Source: PALSA-610 sp038213435 (GTDB lineage: Bacteria; Actinomycetota; Acidimicrobiia; IMCC26256; PALSA-610). Taken from it: a DNA stretch of 64,000 nt. The notes below the pieces were generated by a model. That model saw only the letters and a program-made list of their open reading frames with translations, searched no databases and had not been told where the DNA came from. The position numbers were made by a program, and so were the translations under genes. Location: assembly GCA_038213435.1 (NCBI GenBank), contig JBBQTI010000018.1:6986-70985 (forward strand), read 5' to 3'. This document shows positions 16,726 to 25,528 of the stretch, in pieces (positions within the stretch are counted from its first letter, which is position 1; the number at the start of each line of letters is the position of its first letter).

Positions 16726-17607
16726 TCACTGCCCGCACTGTTCGTGCGGTGCTTGTCGAATGAGCAGCCGATCGATAGACGTCTGAACGAAGCCGGCGCC
16801 GAGGTAGAGGTTGCGGGCGGCATCGGTCTCGAAGCCGACCTTCAGGCGGCGTGCGCCTTTGCGTGCGAGCCGATCGAGGCCGTTCGTCAGCAACATGCGG
16901 GCGAGTCCGCGTCGCTGGTATTCGTCCTCGACGCGCATCGGTTCTAGGAGTCCGACCAGCGTCGTGTGGTCGAACCAGAACAACGCGTAGCCGGCAACCC
17001 TGCCATCCGCGTCCTCGACCGCTAGATCGAGCGTCGGATCGTACAGCGAGCAATGTCGCAGCCGCGGCTCGACCAGTTCACCGTTGCGAGCAATCATCGG
17101 GTGCGGACGATCCGCGCGTGTCACGCGATCGACGATCGCGAACCCATCGACCTGCGCAACCGGCGGGCGCTGGTCGGCGTCCATCCATGAAGTGCCCGAC
17201 AATTCGCCGGTCATCGCGAATCCACTCTGGATGGCCAGGCCCGCCAGCGGCGCGTTGTCCTCGCACACGAGCACTTCGAGTGCCTCGCCCCGATGTCCAG
17301 CGGTGGCTTCCAACGTCGCGGCCCAGACGTCGTCCTCGTCGACGATCGACGGTACGGCGAAGACGTCTGCTTGCCAGGTGTCGCCCCAGGCAGTCAGCCC
17401 TGCGGCCGCCACCGGGCCGACCTCGTCGAACCAGACCGGGAGCACCAGCTCGTCGGTGGCCCGGGGGCGGCGCCACCACCACTGCACGTCGGCGGCCTCC
17501 CACATGCCGCGGAGCGGATCAGCCAGGCGAGCGCGCTGCAGGACCGTGGTCGTCGCGTTCAGCCGCCCGAGACCCCGCAGCAGCTCGCGTCGCACGACCA
17601 CGTTCAT
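16726..17607 (-). CDS. GNAT-family N-acetyltransferase
   Basis: A 293-residue protein with a C-terminal GNAT domain. The acetyl-CoA pocket is MRVEDEYQRRGLARMLLTNG (about 225-245), preceded by the strand VAGYALFWFDHTTLVGLLEP and followed by LKVGFETDAARNLYLGAGFV. The N-terminal half (residues 20-150) looks like a second, degenerate acetyltransferase-like lobe (VLVCEDNAPLAGLAIQSGF). The acceptor is unknown. It borders an IS630 remnant downstream. Confidence 0.8.
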   Translation of the reverse strand: MNVVVRRELLRGLGRLNATTTVLQRARLADPLRGMWEAADVQWWWRRPRATDELVLPVWFDEVGPVAAAGLTAWGDTWQADVFAVPSIVDEDDVWAATLEATAGHRGEALEVLVCEDNAPLAGLAIQSGFAMTGELSGTSWMDADQRPPVAQVDGFAIVDRVTRADRPHPMIARNGELVEPRLRHCSLYDPTLDLAVEDADGRVAGYALFWFDHTTLVGLLEPMRVEDEYQRRGLARMLLTNGLDRLARKGARRLKVGFETDAARNLYLGAGFVQTSIDRLLIRQAPHEQCGQ

Positions 17608-17754
17608 CGAACGTAGCGGCTACTCGCCGATTTCAACGACACACCGCTGGCTCTAGTTCCCATTGACGTCGTTCAGGCCGGTGAACTGCGTCGCCGAAAC
17701 GTCGTTCAACATCGCGCTCGAAGCGAGGAAGTATCTCTAATGGCGGCGTACCCG

Positions 17755-18702
17755 TCAGCGGACGTTGGGCGTGATTCCGCTCTGTTCGCCACCTGTGACC
17801 CGGTTGCGACCGGCGGCTTTGGCTTGGTAAAGCGCGCCGTCGGCGCGCGCAAGCACCGCGGCGGGCGTGTCGAGTAGTTCGTGCTGCCATGCGGAGACGC
17901 CAACGCTGATCGTGACCATTGGGCCGGCACGGCTGGCGCGGTGCGGTATCGCGAGTACTTCGACTGCACCGCGAATTCTTTCCAGTACGACCATCGCTTG
18001 CGGTAGCGACTGGCCCGCGAGGACGATGAGGAATTCCTCGCCTCCGTATCGGTAAGCGGAGTCTCCGGTGCGGCTCTCGTGGTTCAGCACCGCGCCGATC
18101 TTTCGAAGCGCATCGTCGCCGGCTTGGTGGCCGTAGGTGTCGTTGAACTGTTTGAAGTCGTCGATATCGCAGATGCCGACGCAGTAGGCGTGTCCGTATC
18201 GGACCGCGCGGTCGTGCATCGCTTCGAGGTCCTCGTGCAAACGGAGGCGGTTGCCGAGCCCGGTGAGTGCATCAGTGCGGGCCTGTGCCGTCAGTTCGGC
18301 GTGGAGTCGGTCGAGCTCCTTGTGTAGTTCGGTCACACGCTTCGCGGCGACGAGCCGAGCGCGCACGTCGAACGGCGAGATCGGTTTCGTGAGGTAGTCG
18401 TCCGCGCCGGCTTCCATGCCTTCGAGAACGTTTTCGTGCTCGCCCAGGGCGGTGGCGAGGATCACATAGGTGTAGCCGTCCGCCTCGTGTAGCCGTACGC
18501 GGCGACACAGCTCGGGTCCGTTGAGCCCGGGCATCATCCAGTCGGTGATCAGTACGTCGGGTTGTTGTTCCTGGAAGATTCGCCAGGCCTCGTCGCCGTC
18601 GGCCGCGACGCGACACTCATGGTTGAGCCGCTCGACCGTCGCACGCAGCACCATCCGGCAGCTTGCGTCGTCGTCGGCGATGAGCACTCGTAGTTCGTTC
18701 AT
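17755..18702 (-). CDS. Response regulator with diguanylate cyclase (GGDEF) output
   Basis: A 315-residue two-domain regulator. Residues 1-125 are a receiver domain with the acidic pair DDD, phospho-acceptor Asp in VLITDWMMPG and the conserved Lys in DDYLTKPIS. Residues 140-300 form a GGDEF domain with the active-site loop RYGGEEF and, five residues before it, the RxxD inhibitory site RTGD. It should make cyclic di-GMP and be feedback-inhibited. Its ATG overlaps the stop of the hybrid histidine kinase, so that kinase is probably its activator. Confidence 0.93.
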   Translation of the reverse strand: MNELRVLIADDDASCRMVLRATVERLNHECRVAADGDEAWRIFQEQQPDVLITDWMMPGLNGPELCRRVRLHEADGYTYVILATALGEHENVLEGMEAGADDYLTKPISPFDVRARLVAAKRVTELHKELDRLHAELTAQARTDALTGLGNRLRLHEDLEAMHDRAVRYGHAYCVGICDIDDFKQFNDTYGHQAGDDALRKIGAVLNHESRTGDSAYRYGGEEFLIVLAGQSLPQAMVVLERIRGAVEVLAIPHRASRAGPMVTISVGVSAWQHELLDTPAAVLARADGALYQAKAAGRNRVTGGEQSGITPNVR

Positions 18703-21647
18703 CGAGCTGCCAGCATCTGTGCGAGCGCGACCCGTACCCGTTCGAGCTCCACCGTGACGTCATCGAAAACCGTCGCCGCGCCGCCGAGTGCTTTCGCGCG
18801 TCCGAGCGCTTCGAGGTGGCTGGTGAGCTCGGCGAGACGCACGGCGCCGAGGTTGGCGCTCGAACCCTTGATGCTGTGAGCCGCGCGTTCCACTGTCTGC
18901 GGGTCCCCTTCGGCGAGCGCCTCACCGAGTATCTCGAGCTGGCGTTGTGCCTCGGCCAGGAATTCGTCGGCGATCGCCGTGAGAAGGACGCCGTCGCCGT
19001 CGTCGAGGTCGCGCAATATCGAGAGCCGGCCCGCGTCGAGCTGTGCCGCGTCGCAGGAGGTGGTCGGCTCGGCTCCGCTCGCCGGTGTCGGTTTGTCACC
19101 GCCGGTGATCCAGCGAGTGAGCGTCTCGGCCAACTCGCCGGGGCGGATCGGTTTGGTCAAGTAGTCGTCCATACCCGCGGCGAAGCACGCTTCTCGATCG
19201 CCCTGCATCGCGGCTGCAGTCATGGCGATGACCGGGGTGTGGCGCGTTGCGCCTTCCCGGCGACGGATTTCGCGGGTCGCGGCGTAGCCGTCCATCTCGG
19301 GCATCTGGCAATCCATGAGCACCGCGTCGTAGTCCGCATCTGCCATCGACTGGAGGGCCTCCAGCCCGTTGGCGGAAACCGCGACCTCGTAGCCCAGCTT
19401 GACGAGGAGCTTGGTCGCGACGAGCTGATTCATGGCGTTGTCTTCCACCAACAACAGGCGACCGCGGATGACGGCGGCTTCGGTCGCGGGCCGCGTCGGA
19501 GAGATGACCTCGTCGGCCGGCATCGACAGGCCTCCCATCAGGCAGTTGAACAGTTCCGATTGGCGGACCGGCTTCGTCAGCGACCCCGCGAGACCTGCGG
19601 CAGCCGCGACATCCCGATTGACGCGGCCCGATGAGCTGAGCATGAAGAGTTTCGGGCCCGCGATCTGCGGGTCGTCGCCGATCGCGTGCGCGAGCTCGAG
19701 CCCGTCCATGTCGGGCATGTTGAGGTCCAACACGACCACGTCGTAGGGGCGACCCTCATCCGACGCGGCGTGCAGCAGCTCCAGGGCCCGCACCGCATGC
19801 TCGGCGTCGGTCGTATCCATGCCCCAAGACCCGAGTTGCTCCCGCAAGATCAGACGGTTCGTCGCGTTGTCGTCCACGATCAAGGCGCGTAGATCGGCAA
19901 GCTCCGCGATGCGCGGGCGTTCCGCCGTGGAGTTCGCCTGCTTCGCGAGCGGGAGCTCGAACCAGAACGTGCTGCCGACATCCACCGTGCTGTCGACTCC
20001 GACCGTGCCGTCCATCAACTCCACGAGCTGCTTCACGATCGCGAGTCCCAACCCAGTGCCGCCGAACCGGCGGGTCGTGGACGCGTCGGCCTGCGAGAAC
20101 GGATCGAACAGGCGATCGAGGTCAGCGGCGGCGATTCCGACGCCAGTGTCACTTACCTCGAGACGCAGCCGCACCGTGGCGGGCTTGTCATCGAGGAGTC
20201 GTACTCGGAACACGACCTCTCCGCGGTTGGTGAACTTCACCGCGTTGGATCCGAGATTCACGAGGATCTGCCGCAGGCGCGTCGGATCGCCGACGAGTGC
20301 AGTTGGGACCTCGGGCTGGCAGTGAGCGAGCAGCTCGACACCTTTGGCGTTCGCAGTCTCGCCCAACAGGGCGGCGACGTCCTCAACGACCCGCTCGAGG
20401 TCGAACGGCACCGCTTCGATCTCGAGCTTGCCCGCTTCGACCTTCGAGAAGTCCAAGATGTCGTTGATGATCCCGAGCAAACCCTCAGCGGCACCTTGCA
20501 CGCCGCCGGCGAACTCACGTTGCTCACTTTCGAGCTCGGTGTCGAGCAACAACTCGGTGAGCCCGATGATCGCGTTCATCGGCGTGCGGACCTCGTGGCT
20601 CATCGACGCGAGGAACTGCGACTTGGTGATCGACGCACTCAGGGCCGCGTCGCGCGCCGCACTGAGCTCGGATGCGGCGTGCTCCCGCTCGGTGACGTCG
20701 CGCGAGTTCACGACGAACCCGCGCACGGATCGGTCGTTGAGCATGTTGGTCGCGGTGGCCTCGAGCAAAATCCAGCGGCCGTCGCTGTGCCGGAGCCGAA
20801 ACGTCAACCCGACGGTGGCGGCGGGTCGCTCCAACGCACCGGCGAATGCCTCGATCACGTGTTTCTTGTCCGACGGATGGAGCAGGTCGGTGAGCTTGGC
20901 GCCGACCAGCTCGGATGGCTGATACCCGAGGACGCGTTCGGACGACGGGCTCTGATACAGCGCGATCGCATGGTCGTCGAGCACTGTGATGAGGTCGGTG
21001 GCGTTGTTCACGAGTGAACGGAAGCGGTCGGACTGGCGCAGCGCGCGGCGCCGCAGCAGTAACGCCATGCCAACCGCGGCCGCCGCGGAGAGTAGTCCCA
21101 GCACAATCTCCACCAAGACCAAGCGAGACAGCCGAGCTTGGCTGTCTTTCGTGATCTCGCCGGCAGCGTCGCCGGTGACGCTCGAGAGCTCGGCGCCCTG
21201 AATCCGGAGTGCGAGCAGGTCGGCTGCGAACGTCGGGCTGGATCTCCCGGCCTTCTGGACGGCCGCGCCCGTCGCGAGGAGTTTGGTGATCAGGCTCCGC
21301 TCGTGTTCGAGCTTCTCGCGTACTGCTCCGTCGGTCGCGGCCGGGATGCGAACGCGTTGGTCCAAACTTCCCTGTGGTGTGACGACCTCACCGCCGTCGA
21401 GCAATGCGGTGGCGGTCTCGCGCAGGATCTCGGCGCTGGCCTCCGGGTCGGCCTGCACCCCATCGAGCGCGAGGACGGTGTCCTTGATATAGCGCTCGGT
21501 GAGGGTGCGTTGGCGCGCGGTCACGTCGACCACGAGCGCGGTCGGCCGTTCCCGATCCGTCGCGTACGCGTTGTAGCCGACCATGACGCCAATGAGCGCC
21601 ACGAACGCAGCGACGATCGCGAAGGCCGTGCTCGTCTCCCGCTTCAT
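18699..21647 (-). CDS. Hybrid histidine kinase (TM sensor-PAS-HisKA-HATPase-REC-REC-Hpt)
   Basis: A 982-residue hybrid sensor kinase. Two transmembrane helices (about 7-29 and 175-197) flank an external sensor region. Then come a PAS domain (about 210-330), HisKA with SHEVRTPMNAIIGL, a HATPase with NAVKFT, DTGVGI and GTGLGLAIVKQL, a first receiver (VVVLDLNMPDMDGLE), a second receiver (AVLMDCQMPEMDGY) and a C-terminal Hpt domain with AAHSIKGSSANLGA. All phosphotransfer residues are present. Phosphate should pass to the following diguanylate cyclase regulator, whose gene overlaps by four bases. The signal is unknown; the cupredoxin-like lipoprotein upstream in the operon is a candidate partner. 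Confidence 0.93.
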   Translation of the reverse strand: MKRETSTAFAIVAAFVALIGVMVGYNAYATDRERPTALVVDVTARQRTLTERYIKDTVLALDGVQADPEASAEILRETATALLDGGEVVTPQGSLDQRVRIPAATDGAVREKLEHERSLITKLLATGAAVQKAGRSSPTFAADLLALRIQGAELSSVTGDAAGEITKDSQARLSRLVLVEIVLGLLSAAAAVGMALLLRRRALRQSDRFRSLVNNATDLITVLDDHAIALYQSPSSERVLGYQPSELVGAKLTDLLHPSDKKHVIEAFAGALERPAATVGLTFRLRHSDGRWILLEATATNMLNDRSVRGFVVNSRDVTEREHAASELSAARDAALSASITKSQFLASMSHEVRTPMNAIIGLTELLLDTELESEQREFAGGVQGAAEGLLGIINDILDFSKVEAGKLEIEAVPFDLERVVEDVAALLGETANAKGVELLAHCQPEVPTALVGDPTRLRQILVNLGSNAVKFTNRGEVVFRVRLLDDKPATVRLRLEVSDTGVGIAAADLDRLFDPFSQADASTTRRFGGTGLGLAIVKQLVELMDGTVGVDSTVDVGSTFWFELPLAKQANSTAERPRIAELADLRALIVDDNATNRLILREQLGSWGMDTTDAEHAVRALELLHAASDEGRPYDVVVLDLNMPDMDGLELAHAIGDDPQIAGPKLFMLSSSGRVNRDVAAAAGLAGSLTKPVRQSELFNCLMGGLSMPADEVISPTRPATEAAVIRGRLLLVEDNAMNQLVATKLLVKLGYEVAVSANGLEALQSMADADYDAVLMDCQMPEMDGYAATREIRRREGATRHTPVIAMTAAAMQGDREACFAAGMDDYLTKPIRPGELAETLTRWITGGDKPTPASGAEPTTSCDAAQLDAGRLSILRDLDDGDGVLLTAIADEFLAEAQRQLEILGEALAEGDPQTVERAAHSIKGSSANLGAVRLAELTSHLEALGRAKALGGAATVFDDVTVELERVRVALAQMLAAR

Positions 21648-21659
21648 CGATCCACTCCC

Positions 21660-22124
21660 TCAGCGCACATCGAAGGTCTCGTACATTCCGCCGAGGTAGT
21701 GGCCCTCGAGATTGCACCACAGCACGTACCGGCCCGGTCGCAGATCGAGTGACAGGTCGCCGGTATGACGAAGGTTCACCTGCTCGATCGAATCGATCCG
21801 CTTCAGTCCCTTGGCGTCCTCGGCCGCGGTCAGCCCATCTCGTTTCAGCGGTATCTCCCCGGCCGCGTACCGGGTGAGGTCGACGTTGATCTCATGCGTC
21901 GAAGGCCCGCTGTTCGTCACATGCAGCACCACTTTGCCCGCGCGCACCAAGTGTTGCGACACCTCGATGCCGAAGTCGCGCATCGTTACATCGATGCGCG
22001 AACCGCTCGCCGCCGACGACGAATGCGTCGAGCAGCCGGTCAGGGCCGCACCCGGAACCAGCACGAGTGCGAATGCCGAGAGGACGGCGCGTATCTGCAC
22101 ATGCGTCGCGCCACACCGAGTCAT
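21660..22124 (-). CDS. Cupredoxin-like lipoprotein
   Basis: A 154-residue exported protein. The N terminus has a lipoprotein signal with lipobox LTGC (about residue 30), and the mature part is a plastocyanin/sulfocyanin-like beta-barrel: VLHVTNSGPSTHEINVDL gives the first His ligand, and GRYVLWCNLEGHYLGGMYETF gives Cys, His and Met ligands in the order typical of type 1 copper sites. I chose the ATG at 22124 because it follows GGGAGG and starts the signal peptide. It is the first gene of the operon with the hybrid kinase, 12 bases upstream of it, so it may deliver or sense copper or redox for that kinase. Confidence 0.8.
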   Translation of the reverse strand: MTRCGATHVQIRAVLSAFALVLVPGAALTGCSTHSSSAASGSRIDVTMRDFGIEVSQHLVRAGKVVLHVTNSGPSTHEINVDLTRYAAGEIPLKRDGLTAAEDAKGLKRIDSIEQVNLRHTGDLSLDLRPGRYVLWCNLEGHYLGGMYETFDVR

Positions 22125-22274
22125 CAACGCGTTCCTCCCGAAAGGCTGCTCAATTGCACGCAATCCTTTAAAACGACTCGGCGGGTCATGATCTTGAGGG
22201 CGAAAACTCAACTCCGACCCTGCTGCGACAATCGTTCTGGTGAAGGGTTTCGGCAGCCCGATTTGCTCGGAAGA

Positions 22275-22302
22275 GGTCCGGTCATCCCCCTTTGACCGGA
22301 CC
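22275..22302. promoter_or_regulatory. Perfect 10-bp inverted repeat between divergent genes
   Basis: The arms GGTCCGGTCA and TGACCGGACC are perfect complements separated by eight bases (TCCCCCTT). The site lies in the 228-base gap between the divergent cupredoxin operon and the RCC1-repeat gene, about 50 bases before the latter's ATG. It could be an operator or a 5'-leader hairpin; there is no T-tract for a terminator. Confidence 0.6.
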
Positions 22303-22352
22303 GCCCCGAGCAGCGAAGATCACCTGCGAAGCGTCGATTCGGAAGCGGGGAT

Positions 22353-25300
22353 ATGCGACGCGTCGAGTTGGCATTGTTGATGGTCGTGGCCGCGGCGGTG
22401 AGTCATGTCGGACCCGCGGCTGCCGTCCCGCAGCGTGCCGGTGCGTGGACTGTCAAGCCCACGATCACGGCAGGTGGCGACCATTCGTGTGTGATTTCGA
22501 CGGACGGAACCGTCAAGTGCTGGGGTCGCAACCTCTTCGGCCAGTTGGGCAACGGCACCCTTACCAATTCATCGACGCCGGTCGCGGTGAGCGGTCTCAG
22601 TGGCGTCGCCGCGATCGCGGCGGGCGGCGCGCATACCTGCGCGGTGATGAGAAACGCGACCGTCCGGTGCTGGGGCTTCAACGTCTACGGGCAGTTGGGC
22701 AACGGGACCACCGCTAACTCGTCCATGCCCGTCATCGTGAGCGGTCTTTCGAATGCGGTCGCGATCGCGACGGGCGATGTGCACTCGTGCGCGCTGTTGG
22801 CAAACGGGACCGTCAAGTGCTGGGGCCACAACCTGTTCGGCCAGTTGGGCAACGGCACCACCACGGACGCGTCGACGCCGGTCGCAGTGAGCGGCCTGAC
22901 CGGTGCGGTCGCGATCACCATCTCGGGCGGGGTCGCGCATTCGTGCGCGCGGTTGGCGAACGGGACGGTCGTGTGCTGGGGCGGCAACTTCAACGGCCAG
23001 CTGGGCAACGGCACGACCACCAACTCGTCGACGCCGGTGGGGGTGAGCGGTCTCAGTGGCGTGGTCGCGATCACCGGGGGCTTTACCAATGCGTGCGCGC
23101 TCATCGACAACGGAACCGTCAAGTGCTGGGGCAAGGGCAGGCTCAATCACGATTCGTTGACCCCGGTACTGATCAGCGGACTCGCGGGCGTGATCGCCAT
23201 CTCGGGGGGCGTTTCGCATTCGTGCGCGCTCTTGGCGACCGGCACAATGAGGTGCTGGGGCAGCAACGACTTCGGCCAGCTGGGCAACCGCAGCCTCACG
23301 AGCTCGTCGACGGTGGTCGCGGTCAGTGGCCTCAGCGGCGTCGCCGCCATCGCCGCAGGGGCGGCGCATTCGTGCGCGCTGCTGGCGATCGGGACCTTGA
23401 AATGTTGGGGATACAACTGGTCGGGCCAGCTCGGGAACGGCAGCACCACCAACACGTCGACGCCGGTCGCGGTCAGCGGTATCGCCGGTGTCGCCGCCAT
23501 GGCCGTGGGCGGCAGCCACGCCTGCGCGCTGCTCGAAGGCGCGACCGTCAGGTGCTGGGGCCGCAACAGTTCAGGCCAGCTCGGCAACGGCACAACAACT
23601 AACGCGACGACCCCTGTGAACGTGAGCGGCCTCTCCGGCGTCGCCGCCATCAGCACGGGTGACGGCCATTCGTGTGCCCAGCTGTCGAATGGCACCGCCA
23701 AATGCTGGGGCGTCAACTCCTCCGGCCAGCTCGGCAACGGCAGCACAACCAACCGGTCGACTCCGGTGGCGGTCGTCGGTCTTACCGGCGTCGCCGCCAT
23801 CGCTGCCGGCAGTAGCCATTCCTGCGCGCTGCTCCAAGGCGCGACGGTCGGGTGCTGGGGCGACAACAGTTCAGGTCAGCTCGGCAACGGCACCACCAAC
23901 AACACGACGACCCCTGTGAACGTGAGCGGCCTCTCCGGCGTCGCCGCCGTCGCATCGGGCGGCGGTCACTCCTGCGCGCTGCTGGCGAATGGCACCGTCA
24001 AGTGCTGGGGGGACAACTCCTCCGGCCAGCTCGGCAACGGCAGCACAACCAACCGGTCGACTCCGGTGGCGGTCGTCGGTCTTACCGGCGTCGCCGTCAT
24101 CACCGCCGGCGGCGGACACTCCTGCGCCGTGCTCCAAGACGGAACGGCCCAATGTTGGGGCAAGAACACGGCCGGCCAGTTGGGCAACGGCGACGCGTTC
24201 AACCGTTACCTCACCACAGGGGCGGATCCCGACCGGTCGACGTCGGTTCCGGTCAGCACTCTCAGCGGCGCCACCGCCATCACCGCGGGTGCGCTCCATT
24301 CGTGCGCTTTGCTCGCAAACGGCAGCGTCAAGTGCTGGGGCAACGGCTACTGGGGCCAGATCGGTTATTGGCCCGGCGTCCGCTCGCCGACGCCGGTTGC
24401 GGTCAGTGGCCTCTCGGGCGCCATCGCGATCCGAGCCGGCGGGCTCGAGACGTGCGCGGTGTTGGGCAACGGGACCGCCAAGTGCTGGGGCGACGACTTC
24501 TACGGCCAGTTGGGCAACGGCACCACCACCAACACGGCAACGCCGATGGCGGTGACCGGGCTGAGCATCGGAGCCGGAGCCTTGACCGTCGCCGCCGGTC
24601 AGCTGCATTCGTGCGCGTTGCTCGGGAGCGCGACGGTCAAGTGCTGGGGCGCCAACACGTCCGGCCAACTGGGCAACGGCACCACCACCAACTCGTCGAC
24701 ACCGGTCGTCGTGAACGGCATTGCGAGCGCGGTCGCGATCGCCGCGGGGTCGACGCATTCATGCGCGCTGCTGGCGAATGGCACCGTCAAGTGCTGGGGT
24801 GCCAACTTCTCCGGCCAGCTCGGCAACGGCACCACCACCAACTCGTCGACGCCGGTCGCAGTGAGCGGCCTCTCCGTTGTCGTCGCCATCACCTTGGGCG
24901 GCGCGCATTCGTGTGCGCTGCTGACGGACGGCACCGTCATGTGCTGGGGCAAGAACTTCTCCGGCCAGTTGGGCAACGGGACCACGACCAACTCGTCGAC
25001 GCCCGTCGTCGTGAGCGGCCTCTCGGGCGCGGACGCCATCACCGCGGGCGGCGCGCATTCATGCGCGCGGCTGACGAACGGCGCGGTCAGGTGCTGGGGG
25101 GCCAACGCGTCCGGCCAGCTGGGCAACGGCGCCACGACGAGCTCGTCGACGCCGGTTGTCGTGGGTGGTCTCGGCGGCGTCGTGGGCGTCGCCGCGGGGT
25201 CGGCGCATTCGTGCGCGCAGCTGGCGAACGGCACCGTCAGATGCTGGGGGGCGAACGCGTCCGGCCAGTTGGGCAACGGCGCCACGACCAACTCGTCCGC

Positions 25301-25475
25301 GCCGGTCGTCGTGGGAGGCCTCTCCGGCGCGGACGCCATCACCTTGGGCGGCGCGCATTCGTGTGCGCAGCTCGTCGACGGCACCGTCAAATGCTGGGGC
25401 GCCAACGCGTCCGGCCAGCTGGGCAACGGGAACACCACGAGCTCGTCGGCGCCGGTCGTCGTCAGCGGCCTGTAG
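22353..25475 (+). CDS. Secreted protein of 20 RCC1-type repeats
   Basis: A 1040-residue protein. A signal peptide (about residues 1-25) is followed by 20 tandem repeats of about 50 residues. Each carries HSCALL near its start, then KCWG and GQLGNGT and a closing PVAVSGL, so almost every repeat has the same Cys pair. RCC1 repeats of this kind fold into seven-bladed beta-propellers, so 20 repeats suggest nearly three propellers. Repeat 5 is short, and repeats 12 and 13 have divergent loops. The last repeat runs to the stop codon and no cell-wall anchor follows. Function is unknown; likely extracellular binding. It is divergent from the cupredoxin/kinase operon. Confidence 0.9.
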   Translation: MRRVELALLMVVAAAVSHVGPAAAVPQRAGAWTVKPTITAGGDHSCVISTDGTVKCWGRNLFGQLGNGTLTNSSTPVAVSGLSGVAAIAAGGAHTCAVMRNATVRCWGFNVYGQLGNGTTANSSMPVIVSGLSNAVAIATGDVHSCALLANGTVKCWGHNLFGQLGNGTTTDASTPVAVSGLTGAVAITISGGVAHSCARLANGTVVCWGGNFNGQLGNGTTTNSSTPVGVSGLSGVVAITGGFTNACALIDNGTVKCWGKGRLNHDSLTPVLISGLAGVIAISGGVSHSCALLATGTMRCWGSNDFGQLGNRSLTSSSTVVAVSGLSGVAAIAAGAAHSCALLAIGTLKCWGYNWSGQLGNGSTTNTSTPVAVSGIAGVAAMAVGGSHACALLEGATVRCWGRNSSGQLGNGTTTNATTPVNVSGLSGVAAISTGDGHSCAQLSNGTAKCWGVNSSGQLGNGSTTNRSTPVAVVGLTGVAAIAAGSSHSCALLQGATVGCWGDNSSGQLGNGTTNNTTTPVNVSGLSGVAAVASGGGHSCALLANGTVKCWGDNSSGQLGNGSTTNRSTPVAVVGLTGVAVITAGGGHSCAVLQDGTAQCWGKNTAGQLGNGDAFNRYLTTGADPDRSTSVPVSTLSGATAITAGALHSCALLANGSVKCWGNGYWGQIGYWPGVRSPTPVAVSGLSGAIAIRAGGLETCAVLGNGTAKCWGDDFYGQLGNGTTTNTATPMAVTGLSIGAGALTVAAGQLHSCALLGSATVKCWGANTSGQLGNGTTTNSSTPVVVNGIASAVAIAAGSTHSCALLANGTVKCWGANFSGQLGNGTTTNSSTPVAVSGLSVVVAITLGGAHSCALLTDGTVMCWGKNFSGQLGNGTTTNSSTPVVVSGLSGADAITAGGAHSCARLTNGAVRCWGANASGQLGNGATTSSSTPVVVGGLGGVVGVAAGSAHSCAQLANGTVRCWGANASGQLGNGATTNSSAPVVVGGLSGADAITLGGAHSCAQLVDGTVKCWGANASGQLGNGNTTSSSAPVVVSGL
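23560..24160 (+). repeat. Recent 300-bp tandem duplication inside the RCC1-repeat gene
   Basis: Bases around 23560-23860 and 23860-24160 are near-identical at an offset of exactly 300 bases, i.e. two 50-residue repeats. Bases 23714-23796 are identical to 24014-24096 (83 bases), and 23605-23648 are identical to 23905-23948. Identity at synonymous positions is much higher than between other repeats. Confidence 0.85.
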
Positions 25476-25528
25476 GAGCGGGGGAGTCTGCCGGTACCCG
25501 GACTTCGAGCGGTGGCAGCGGCGCGTAA

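Noticed and set aside
22353..25475. Regular repeats resembling a CRISPR array or satellite
   Set aside because: The 150-base period is coding; it is one open frame of RCC1 repeats.
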